This document shows positions 35,866-48,012 of a stretch of DNA of 64,000 nucleotides, piece after piece. Under the pieces are notes generated by a model, which worked only from the letters and a program-made list of their open reading frames with translations, did not search any database and was not told the origin of the DNA. The translations under genes were made by a program, and so were the position numbers. Source of the stretch: Lethocerus indicus (lineage: Eukaryota; Arthropoda; Insecta; Hemiptera; Belostomatidae); assembly GCA_019843655.1 (NCBI GenBank), contig JACDQD010000010.1, forward strand, positions 4,695,637 to 4,759,636. The letters are read 5' to 3'. The first letter of the stretch is position 1, and every line of letters starts with the position of its first letter.

Positions 35866-38800
35866 ATGGCAGATAATCTTGATGAAACACAAACAACACC
35901 AGAACAAGGAGAAACTCAAAACCAATATACTAACGAAGAACCAAAAACTAAATATGGTATTACAGTTCCACTTTTGTTTCCATAAAAGTATTAAAAAATA
36001 TGTTATTTAAACACAATACTTAAATTTACATTGCTGTAAATATGATATATTTACATTGCTTATATTGGTTAACATAATTTAATGATGCTACAGTAAATAA
36101 TTTAAATTGAGCTAGTCTAATTGAGCAACTATCATATATAAATTATATTGTTAAAAAAATTAAAACACTCCATTTACTGCAGTACTGTTGAAATATGATT
36201 ATCTAGTTTTATTAACTTGTAGAGAGCCAGAGTATTACAACAGAAGGCAAGGCACAAGGGGAGCTAGAAACCTTTGAAGGAATTAAGGAAGATAATAAAG
36301 ATGAATTCAAAGAAAGCAAAGAAGGTGATGAAGAAGTTGAAAGAAATGAAATTAAAGAAGAAGAACCACTTGAGATGGAAACAACAGAAGTAGAATTTAT
36401 AGAAATGGACGAAAATGGGGAAGAAATAGTGATTAAGAAAAGAGTACCGTGTAAGTTATCATTATTTAAGTGAAATACTGAAAATATGGTTATTTGATTA
36501 TATCTAAGACTACACAGAAAATATCTACTCTATTATATGGATTCATATTTATAAAAACATGAGTGAAAAAATTCCTTCTTTAGTGGCTTAATATTTGTGG
36601 TGAAATGAAGTAAACTAAATTAGTTCTATATTTATTATACAATTCTAATTATTTATCCTTAAATACTCTCATGCAAATTATGAGTTTTTAATTATTTAAT
36701 AACTGAATGATAGATACCATTTTTAAGTGAATTTTATAATTAGATTATTAGAGTTTATTATAAACAATTTATTATTCTTAGTGGTCAGCCAGACTCGAAA
36801 AATAGTGAAAAGGAAGGTGTTCAAACCTGTAAGAGTCTCACAATGTAAGTTTCTTAAAATTATATTATTAAAGTCTTAATAAATTTTGTAATCAGTGAAA
36901 GATTATTTCTTTTTCTTATTCTTTGTTTAAAGTATTTATAATCTTCTCTAGTTCTTGAGAATGAAGAAGAAGTAGAAGAAGAAGCAGAAATAATACAAGA
37001 TGTTTTCTTTGAGGTAATCAAGAAGGTAGTTAGGGTTGTTATGAGTGAGTAATTTAATTTGTATTTTTTATGTTTGGTTTATCAAGTGTGTTATCAAGTT
37101 TTAATATCAAAGTTTTAAGGTTCTGAAATTGTGGTAATTCTTATGAAATGATATATTGCATTATATGTTTTTATTTAAATCAATGGTTAGGTTCAAAGTT
37201 AGGTTATAAACCTAACTTCAAGTCTGTTATGCTTTCTTAAAATATGAAAACCATGTAAAAGAGTCAAATTATTCACAAAATAATATTTTGTCCATTATTA
37301 TATTAGTAATAAATAATATTTTTTATCTCTGCTTGTAATAATTTATCTATCGTAAGACAAATCAAATATTTAATTTATCCTAGCTGTATTAAATATAATA
37401 AAGATTATCAATTTACATTGTTACAGAAAATGAAGCAGGTGAAGATGAAGAAAAAGAAGTTGAAATGCTTGAAGAATTAATGTTACCAGGCCAGCCAAAG
37501 GGAACAAAAGTTGTTTTTGTTTGTAAGATTTAAAAAAAATAATTATAGTTATTTTTATTTGTCTATCTTTTCCTCAAAATTTGAAACATTTTTAGCATGG
37601 TTTGAAAGTTTTTGGAACTTGACTATTTCATGTACTTTTCAGCCACATTAATAATATAACCAAGAATGTTATAATTATAAAAACGTAACCGAATTAATTT
37701 GTGGCTTTGTTGTTCTTCTAGATACAGTGCAACATATTAAAAATAAAGACTATGATAACAAAGAAAAAAATCTGTCACTTCATATGTATGATTACAAAAT
37801 TTTTATTTTATTGTAAATATCTAAGAGAATTAAATCTTATATTTTCTGTGTTTTTAAGTGCCTTTGTTTTATAACAAAAAAAATAATTTCAGCTGTACCA
37901 AAGGACAATGGTGAAATGTCTGAAGAAGAATTGGTTGTGGATATTGAAGGTGAAGAGGAAGGTGAAGAAGAAGAGAAAGTGATTAAGCCTGGCATCATTC
38001 ATAAGAAATATCGGAAGAAATATTTTAAACATGCTAAAATGCACCCATATCTTCTTGGAGAGGAGGGTAAACAAATTTAGAATTCCATTATTTTGATAGA
38101 AATAATTGTTTACTAGCCTTTTTGGTAATTCAGGTAATCATGTGAATGAACTCCAATCATGGATTTAATCATTTCACTAATATTAATTTAGATAAAATAC
38201 CAACCTTGTTAAGGATATCAGTTTCAGCTTCTTGTCATACTTTCATCAGGAGTAAAATGAGTTACTTATGAATGTTGGTCCCCAATGAAGCATACAGTCA
38301 GCACTGCCACAAAACTATGGTTTAACTCAATACCAAATAGGCAAATGGAGGCAGAAAATCATGCAAGTAATATCATCACCAAGTGTTGGAAGACCCTCCA
38401 AATAATACCTTAAATTCAATATATGTATAAAAATTACATTATAACTTTTACAGTATAAGTTTTATGCTATAAAACTAGACATTATTCTCATAAATCAACT
38501 AAGAAATTATTTAGTTTATATTCACATATATTTTGACACAGAAACAGAAGACGAAGAGAGTGAAGAAGAAAGTGAGATTTCAGATGAGGAAGGAGAAGAG
38601 GAAGAAGAAGAAGAAGAACAAGAACAAGAAGAAGAAGAGAAAAAACTTAAAGGTAAACATTGAATTATAAATAATAATTTAATTAAAAAATTAATGCCCA
38701 TGATTCTTAGGTAGTTGAAGTCATATTGCAATATAAAAACTAGTTGTATTTTTTGAAAATATAAATTGAGGGAAGGCCATTCCTGATTTATGATATTATG

Positions 38801-41800
38801 TGTATTTCTATAATAGTTTAAAGTTATAACAATGAGCTTTACACTAGTAGGTGCATAATATTAAACATTGCTTTTATCAGGCCTGAATTAATATCAAATA
38901 TGTGAATTTTCACAGATTTTTCAGTTATTTATTGAAAATGATATTTACAATCTAATTGTGCACTTTCTTGAATCATATAAAACAGGAATTATTTCTTATT
39001 TCAGTTGTGGTAAGGAAGAAGAAGATGAAAACCATAAAAAAACTTGTTTGGAAGAAGAAAGTTAAGAAAAGTAAGAACTGCAAAAATTATTATGAATATT
39101 CATAATGGCATGATATACTTTTTTGTAATAATTTATAAAATTAATCACAATTAATTTGTAAGTACTTACTTACTAATGGGAATTCTCCTTTGGAAACAGT
39201 TGAAGTTCCACTTGAAGACAAAATAGATGTAGCAGCATTGTTGGCCTGTGATGAGGAGTAAGTTACCTCTATAAAATAACCCAAATAGTCATCTCATTCA
39301 TTAATTTATTCTGATGTGTTGAATAGGACAATTGCTTCAATTGCAATTGTTTCAAATTAATAAAAACCTATCAACTTAATATTTATAAAAAAATTAACAA
39401 AATTCATTGAATAATTTACAGTACTCACTCATTACAACTATTAAATATCTTAACTATTTCTAAGAAATGGCAACATTCTCCATTTTCCACTGTTGCAAAA
39501 TGTTTTGTACAATTATTAGAGAAGAGCAAAAACTGTATTCTAATAATTTTTTAATCTATCAAATCATTTGATGAGGATAAATGGAGTGAATTTATTAGTT
39601 GAATTATAATGATTATTATTATTTCCAATGTTTTCCGTAGAGATGATGAAATGGTTGAAGAAGAAGAATCGGTAGAAGTTGAAGAGGAAGAAGAGGAGGA
39701 AGATGATCCGGAAGTACAAAAAATACATGCAGAACTGACGGAAACGCTACAACAACTTACCTATGAGAGCTTAAGACACAAGAGGAGAAATATCATATTG
39801 TGCAAGAAACTCTACGAACACTTCAAAATAACTAAAGTTAGTCATTAATTTAGTGGTACTTTTTATTCAGGATTACTTTCTGAAAATCTTTTTGAGTTGC
39901 AATGATTTATATTTGTGGGGGGGTTACATTTTCTGATGTTTTTGCAGGGGATTTGATGTGTAGTAGTGTGTAATGGTTATGGTTAATTTGTTTTTAAAAT
40001 AAAAAAAGAATTGCAGAAATATTATCATACTGGTCTAAATATTTAAGTATTTAAAAAAGAATTCTAATTTATGTCTAATAAATTCCTTTTTACCTTTTTA
40101 GTTTCTAATTTAACTCTAATTCTATAATTTTTTCCGGGACAGTCGAAAAAAGAGGAAGAAGATTCTGATGCTGAAAAGATGTATGAGGATAAATTAAAGG
40201 AATATATAGAAATCAGGGACTATGTTCTGGAACAGTCCAGGGAATATATAAAAGAATTGGATAAGGTGGAAAAGGAGAGGGATGAAATGAGAGCAGAGGT
40301 GATCAAAGAAATGTCAGCACTTGAGGCCAAGGAGAGGCAGTTGGCTGCCAAAGTTGAAAAAACAGCTAGTAGATTTCTACTTAAAAATGAAGTAATTAGT
40401 TCTGTGCGCAGTACAATGTTCATGTTTTGAAGCCCAACCTAGCTGTATGAATTGTAGTAGTGATTAGTTTTATTTGAGGTATAAGTGAGCCTGCACGTTC
40501 ACAAATAAATTATTAATGTACCTATAATAATATAAATAAGTTTTTTGGATTATGTTCATGTGATATATATTGTTTGGAACTTTCATGCCGCCATTAAATA
40601 TAGATTTTAAATAAAAGAAATTGAAATGAAACATTAAACAACACCAAACCTTTTTAATACAATATTCCCTCCAAACATGCATCCCTATGTAAATGTCCAT
40701 ATTATTAAATTTAATTTCACATAGTCCTATGATGTTAGTGAGCCATTCTTCATTTGTTGCAGACATTAGATAGGCTGATCACGAAGCAGTTTGAAATGGA
40801 CAAAAGAGTATGCGAAAAAAGAATTGAATACTTGTATTACTTGGACAAGCTGAATGAACTGGATCTTGAAGAGAAAGGACAATTAGCTGTGGCTGCCAAG
40901 GAAGTCAACTTCATTGAATATGACAAAGTGCAGAAAGACGTACAGGACCTTCAGGATATCCTATATTTCAAGTACATTTACTCCTTGATAAACCATTTAA
41001 ATGTATCTCATTAAATAATATGCTGAGTTTATATTTGAATAAGCTAAAATAAGATAACATTTTACTTAATTGCTACTGATATAGTGAACATAAAAATATT
41101 GTTTAATACATTTCAAGTAATTGATACACATAATAAAATTGATACAATTTCTATCTTAAATTCAGTCAGGATTCTAAAGAATAATTAGAAACAAGAAATC
41201 TGTGAGCCTTATTCTATTTATCTTGTCTACAGAACTCAGTGAAATTATAAATATATTCATAAAGTTTATCAATGTTTGTTATAATAAAGCTGCATTTTGA
41301 TGATTTTAATATTTGATTGGGAACAATACAGGAATATATTTCCAAAATTAAGCCGAATAAGCCTCGCATGCTGTATGTTAAATAAAGAATCTCAAATTTA
41401 TTGATGAATGGACTAGAATTGAAATGTAAATTTTTGAACAGGGAAGTGAGTATTCTAAAATCAAGAAACACTCTGGTGTCTAACGCCCAAAGGCTGGCCC
41501 ATATTGAACAGAAGAAGGCGGCCATCGACCAACATTTGCAAGATGTAATGAAGCAACAAGAGGAAAAAGCCAAAAACATTTTTAAAGTAATTCCAAAAAG
41601 TATTTTATCATCTTTTATCTATTTCACCTAATTATTTTACAGATGATCATGAAAAGAGGGAAATTGAATTCTATCAGGAAATTAACTTTTCCCCTGTCTT
41701 TATAATAACAGTTTAATAAATAGCTTACTGTTTGTGGTTATGCTTGGAAACATTTGCACGTTGTTTAACATTAATCCAACGTCCATTCTCGGTTCAGACT

Positions 41801-42064
41801 CGAGCCAGGTTCCAATTTATGAAGGAGGAGCAGGTGAGAATCGAAAAAGAGATAAAACAGCTGAACAACAAAGTGGGACTCATCAAGTATCCGAAACTGT
41901 TGCGCGACTACAAGTATATTGGCGAAAAGTACGACCTGGTGAATAGAGAGCTGAACGACGTCAAAACGAAGTACAAAACCAAGTGCGATCTGCTGAAAGA
42001 ACTTGTAGAGAAACAGAAGGCGAGACGGAAGCCTCCAACGGTCAAACCAGTATTCAAACAGTAA
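35866..42064 (+). CDS. CCDC96/CFAP184-like axonemal coiled-coil protein
   Basis: Fourteen exons join in phase to 681 aa: 35866-35956, 36223-36450, 36782-36844, 36952-37044, 37427-37522, 37893-38066, 38542-38652, 39005-39070, 39200-39257, 39641-39836, 40143-40391, 40763-40971, 41442-41586 and 41798-42064. Residues 1-~345 are a Glu-rich acidic region with Lys/Arg-rich islands (VVVRKKKMKTIKKLVWKKK). Residues ~350-660 are a long coiled coil. NFIEYDKVQKDVQDLQDIL and NNKVGLIKYPKLLRDYKYI match the C-terminal domain (DUF4201) of CCDC96, which with CCDC113 forms a bridging complex on the ciliary axoneme. In insects, expression would be expected in sperm and mechanosensory cilia. The C-terminus ends in a basic KARRKPPTVKPVFKQ. 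The acidic part is not alignable with the vertebrate protein from memory, so orthology rests on the C-terminal half. Confidence 0.8.
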
Positions 42065-42130
42065 TTTGGAAATTATACGCGGGCGAACGTTTGTGTTTCA
42101 ATTTTGTCTGTCTTTTGTATTTTCATACAA

Positions 42131-42136
42131 AATAAA
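42131..42136 (+). terminator. Polyadenylation signal of the CCDC96-like gene
   Basis: A canonical AATAAA lies 67 bases after the TAA and is followed by T-rich sequence, which gives a short 3' UTR. Confidence 0.7.
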
Positions 42137-42164
42137 ATACGAATGTACTCAACCTTTATTTTGA

Positions 42165-43103
42165 AGATCTTTTTCCTTTAAACACACGCTTTCCCTTCAT
42201 ACGAATATTTGGAACAAAAATACTTCGTTGCAAACCAGCGAAACAAAAATCGTCCTAAATTTACAGTTCAGAATACTCAGTGCTGCCAGTACACAGTCCG
42301 CCAAGCACGAAATTTTACCCTAAAAAATGGCACCTAATTATGGCACAAGCGGTATCCTCGCAGAACGTTTCCCTCGGCAAGTGCCGCTGCCCACGTTGGC
42401 TCAAAAATTCAGAGAAAGTAGCGGACAGGGACGAAAGTGACGGACTTGAGACAATGGCGGGATTAAGGACGCGTTTTCACTCAGGACAGTTGAAAAAACA
42501 AAACAAAAATAAAATACATTCCACTTGCTTCGGGTACGTGAGCCGGGGTTCACGGAGAGAGAGAGAGAGAAAAAGAAAACTGGGTCCCCGGTTTTGAATA
42601 TGAATCGGCCCTTTTAAGAGCCACGCCGGCCGGGTCAGTGGGCCACCTGCGACACTAAAGCAGCCGCTTAGCTATTTACTCCGGCCGCCCGGGAGGGTTC
42701 GGAACAGCGTCATTCGTGCGAATCTCTCCGCCTCAATATTCCCGCCTACAGGGGCTTCGGCATCTTACCATCTTGCGTAATAACACGGCAATGCGGCAAG
42801 TAATACGGTGTCTATTTTTTACGCCTCTTGCCAACGAAGCATCTTGTCAACACAACATAATTATCGGCGCTATATATATCGGGTATATTTCTTACCCTAA
42901 AAGTCGTATTAAAATTTCTCCTTTAATAATTTTCCCAATATTCTATAATCTTGTCAATTTTTAAATGTGGGTATCTACTCTTGTTATTCAAAGTAAAAAA
43001 GAATGAAATATCCGGTCTTTTGCTAATAAATGAACGCTTAGGCCGTTTAGGTTTATTTATTTATTTTGCTTTTTGATAGACGATTAAAATAATAGTTTCT
43101 ACG
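42165..43103. other. Intergenic region between convergent genes
   Basis: About 42.28-42.75 kb is GC/CpG-rich (with a GA tract near 42558), unlike the AT-rich flanks. I see no protein homology or RNA fold here. CpG-rich sequence between two 3' ends is unusual and could mark an unannotated transcript start. Confidence 0.4.
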
Positions 43104-46100
43104 TTACTTTCTGGTCCCTTCGTTCCAGGGTTGAACTTCGGCTCTGGCAAAGATGAAAAACGGTATGGAGAGCCCGATGCAGACGAAGGCGCAGATCCAA
43201 AACGCGACCCGCCACTGGGTTATTGTGCCGCCCTGAAAAGTGATTAGATTTTCCGTTTATTTTAGTATCACTTACATAGGTATCACTTGGTATTACTTGC
43301 TGCTTACATCGGTTATGATGTAGGACACGGCGATCGGTATTAAAAAGCCGGATATGCAGCCGCAGCCGTTGACAATGGCCATTGTGGTGCCGGCGAACCT
43401 CGGTGCTATGTCCATGTGGTTGATCCTGACGCCGCAGTAGCAGGTACCGTCGAAGAACATGAGCGTGGTGAGGCTGGCGGCGGCCAGTATGCGCTGGCAG
43501 CCCACGTAGGAGGTCACGATCAGCAGGATTGGCGGGATCAGGCAGGCTGACCAATATAAAAGATTTTATTTTATTTTATGTCCAATCACCCTTTATCGTA
43601 TAAATTCAGAGTAATCTCCCGATAAAGAAGACTCAATTATGGCAATTTTTGACGTGTCCGGACTACAAACCGAAGAAATAGCTCCAGGGGGGGTAATGGA
43701 TTGGTAACAAGGAAGAGGATAATATTTGTTAATTATTATTTCAATTATTATTATGGTCAATAAATTATAAATGATATGCATACTGTATTGAGAGATAAAA
43801 TAATATGAATTTCGATTTATGTTTATTACTTAGGTTATAGCAATATAATGCCGGACTAATGTGGTCTAATGTCAAGCTAAGTAATTGTACATTTTTTATT
43901 GTATCTTATTTATACGTTCGGAAATTTGTCAACCCGAACTAGTTGCCAAATTTTGTCGCGACGTAAGGACAGGAATTGAAATGCCGTTTTACTTAGGGCG
44001 ACCATAAGTTTTCTGACGACGATTTTGCGAAGATACTTCCTGGAGATGATCAAATCGCAGAGAGCGGAGAATACGCTCCCGCCCATCCAGTAGGAGAACC
44101 AGGGCAGCGCTGCAGCTATACCACTCTGAAATATTAAACCTAGTAAATACATATATTTTGTTCGAAAGTAAAAATACAGCCAACTATTATAGAGAAAATG
44201 CACATAATCCGTGCGGAAATTTAGATAATTTAATGTCTCGATGTTTTACTCGATTAACCCTACCTCGAATATCGGAAAGTGAAGCACGTTGGAGAGGTAC
44301 AGGGGCATCTCGATGGATATGAAATAGAAGAGTAGGTCGTGGCCCATGTTGCAAAAGTTGATGCTGTGGAACGGCATCGAAGTCAAGATGCTCCGCCAAG
44401 GGATCCTGCCGCGGGACTATAGAACAAATAGAAAGAGCATAAAACTATGTCATTATTATGAACGGTTCAGAAAATCGAATAATAGCAATAAAATTTGCTC
44501 CCCGAAAATTCTGAATTAGTTGTAAAAACTTTGAAATATGAATAAAAATACGTTAAAGCGAACTAAACTGAAAACAAAACGTGAAATATTCCTTTTTTAA
44601 GAAACATTGTAATATTTCCTTTTCTCATTGCAGGTAACTGCAAAATTCTTTTTTTAGCCTTTTTAATATTCCCCCAGCGGGGAAAACCTTTTTAAGAAAA
44701 CAGGGGTCTATTTTTCTATTTTTTTTTGGTTAATAAAAAATTGAAAAACGTAAAGTTTACGAGAATTCAATACGGACACAGTCAATTCGCTACCTCTTCT
44801 TTGTTCTCCTCCGTGAGCGACTCCTTGATGTAGTTCTTTTCCTTGTTCGAGACGAACGGGTGGTTGTCGGGCTCCGAGTGGGCGAACACGACCCAGAAGA
44901 ACCACCAGAGTACGCCGGCCGCGCCGTAGATGTAGAAGACCATGTCCCACTTGGGCACCGTGCTCAGGATCTGGCCCGTCAGGTAATTGGCCATGATCAT
45001 ACCCCAAGCCACCCCTGTATTAAAAATTGCCGAAGTAATCGTCCGGGCGATTAAGATGTAAAATATTTAAAAACCTTACCGCTGTTTGCGATCATGTTGA
45101 TGCTGGTCCTCTCGTTGGGCGGTGACCACTTGGCGCAAAGTGTCGAAAATGCGGGGAACATAGGGCCCTAGAAGCAAATTGTTTCTCTTTTTTGAAACTC
45201 GGGGGTGGAAAAGCTTATTTTCAACTTAGTTGTTATTTTATATATTTAAAGAAATTAGACTCGCATTGATCAATGTGTACAGCACACCAATACTACAGAA
45301 GTTATACAAACATTTTGAGTACCTGTGCTAATCCCATGATGAATCGGATACCGACCAGCCAGAATGGATGTAACCGAGCGCAAATAGGACTCAACAGCGA
45401 GGTAATGGCCGTTATTATGACGCTACCTGCAAAATGAAAGTATTTAAATTACTTAAGCAGAAATTTAAGTTTTTAAACGAATGGTAGTCGTCCACTATAG
45501 TAAATACTGCCTCGAATATAGTGGAATATCTTCCTGCAATCTGAATGCATTAAACTGGTTCACGAATGGAAACATTTTCGTATCTTTGCCGAAGAAACCA
45601 GTTCTTGAGCGTTATTCTTCAGAGTTTTTTTCTAGTATCTTATGTTGTAATCTTACCTCCCATGAGATGTTTGCCACCAAATAGATCTGCTAATATGCCG
45701 CCGGGTAGGTGCCCGATCAGGTAGCCGTAGAAGAACGAGCCCAGTACCTGGCCCTGAATCGAGTCGTTCCATTCGAATTCGCCCTGCCATCAATCATACA
45801 CATCTTTTACAAAGAGAAAACAATCTGAGCTCAAGTCTAACAAAAGCGCTGGACTTGGGATTGGATATGGTCCTGCTGAGGGCGAAAACCAATTTACTGA
45901 CCAGGTTCCCTTCTTCGGAGAAAGTCCTGTAGGACTCCTCTTCGGGGCAGATAACTTCCCCCCCAGTGACGTTCTTGGGGGGGTCCCGCTTCACCATCTG
46001 GGTGAGGGCCATGCTCAGGCACATGCGCATCATGAACGCCCACATCACCCCGATCCCGGCCAGCACTGCCAGCAGGTACCTCTGCTTGCATTTCGAACAA

Positions 46101-46687
46101 CCTGCCCGTGCAAAAATTTCCCATTGGCTGCTTGGCTGAGAAAAAGGGCCCCTAACGAAAATTCGCTGGGAGAAACCAACGAGTCCATATTGAGGAGGAA
46201 TACATAGAATCAAAGGTGGCCACCAGAAAGAGAATGTAGTAAAAATCCTGACCACTTCTCCCCACATTAGAGAACGCGAAGAATTCCAATTGACAAGTAC
46301 GATAGTATTCCAAACCAACCAATATATTTCAAACATACGACGAGTTTGTAATTGTTTTGAAGTGGGAGACTGTCGTATTTACCATAGAAACAGCGTAATA
46401 TTCATGTGTTTTACATGATTGATAAGGTCAAAGGATTTAGTGAGTAATGGAGTTAAAAATACTTCGAATAACTTCATAAAAATACAACATACGTTATATG
46501 TACTTTTTACAGAATATAAAAAGGTACTTCTTCTATTGATCGGAAGAAGTTTTTTAAACAAAAATTCATTGATTCCATTTAAAAATATATATAAGTAGTC
46601 CTGTAAGACTATTAACCATGGGACCCTTCGCCTGTGATTTAAGAATGAGAACTCACATTTTCTGCATCCCGTTTCTTCTTCTTCCAT
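43104..46687 (-). CDS. SLC17-family MFS anion/phosphate transporter
   Basis: Ten exons, in transcription order: 46657-46687 (ATG), 45902-46101, 45657-45783, 45323-45426, 45080-45167, 44794-45014, 44264-44416, 43993-44125, 43308-43546 and 43104-43232 (TAA), 474 aa. SLC17 hallmarks appear in order: a TM1 with R..LS.AL (MMRMCLSMALTQMV), an extracellular loop with an NVT glycosylation sequon, EWNDSIQGQVLGSFFYGYL..PGG, IRFIMGLAQGPMFPAF, KWSPPNERT, HPFVSNKEKNYI, IPWRSILTSMP, MDIAPRFAGT and a C-terminal QPWN. Twelve membrane spans are expected. The family exports or co-transports organic anions or phosphate with Na+ or H+; insects have many paralogues and the substrate cannot be assigned here. The usual Asn after the TM1 Arg (RxN) is Cys. 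Exon 1 is short and chosen because ATG plus a GTGAGT donor gives the right phase. Confidence 0.9.
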
Positions 46688-47978
46688 TTATTTATTTCAT
46701 CGTTTTTATTTATTTAAATATTAATTCAAATTTAGAATAAACGTAAATGCCGAAATAAATTTGGTTTTCTACTATCGCGACGAATTTATCGAGTTAATTT
46801 TAGAGGTTAATTTTTTCAATTCCGACTTCACAGCCATATGGCACGCTTTCAGCTGACTGTTTCGAGTTGCAGTGCCCGATGCAACCTCTCGCATTTTTCG
46901 ACTACTGCACAGTTATATAGGTACTTAGTTCCTAACATTTGAATGCTTAAAACATTTCAACATTCCACATTGTAGAAGCTGAGGAGATTAATGCCATATC
47001 TTATTTGTGTGATTGTAATTATAGTCTGGCCTAACCGTAAATATGAAGTTGTCCACAAATCACGCCTTCTATTGTGTCGTCGGTTCTGAACAGTCAGTAG
47101 GACGATCCATTATTCTTAAGTAGCTTGGGACCGGGGATCTGTACGTATGATTTATATAGGCATCGGGAATCTCAAATTTCACCCATAGCCAGTTGGGCGT
47201 AATGGGAAAATTCATAGACGGAAGTCAGTTTTTCCGTCCACAATTATCATACAACGGAGCTGATCGGACAGCCTGTTATTAAAGCTGCGTGACACTTTTC
47301 TCGGACGGCTCCTAATACAGGCCAATCCGGTAGGTCATGGGTAAGGTACAAATAAATGCTGCAAAATGAACGGGATAAGTCAACCCCCTTCCCCCCCCCC
47401 ACCGAGAACAATGCGAACTGAGAAACACCGAACGAACCCAGTTCAGCGCGAGAGAGTGAGTCATAAGTGCCAGAAAGTCGTTTCAAAGAAGAATTTCATA
47501 ATTGGGGGATAAGTATCCAGACTCTGAATGGCCCACCTTCGTCGACGTTCGACGGTTTAACGGTTTCCCTGTTTTCGGTCATGGGCGGTACCCGACCCGT
47601 TTCGCCACGCCCTCAGCGATAATATGCCGAGCGGCGATATTCCAAACCCCGAAATAGATTTGTGAATATCCTGTTGTTATATTTAAAAGAGGGGGTAAAT
47701 GAATTGAGCACATTTTGATGGCACTTAAATACATTTTGTGCCCGTACACAGAAAGTGCCTTATACATAATGAAAAAATATTCTTCGTACGAACGCTAACG
47801 GTTTTTGTCGTGCCATCGTTCATTTTTCCGTATGACACAGGACGAGTGAATGACTCAGTGAACCGTGACACAGATGCCGTGTTTCGGTCTTATTCTAATG
47901 TACCGGAATAGAAAGGACCCGGGGGGGGGAGAGCCGTTTGTACTCTGAAGTATGAGCCGCCCCCTCAAAAGGACCAAT

Positions 47979-48012
<34 letters not shown>

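Noticed and set aside
37722..37800. Extra exon of the CCDC96-like gene
   Set aside because: It has an acceptor and correct entry phase, but its candidate donors do not give a compatible exit phase, whereas direct joining of 37522 to 37893 does.
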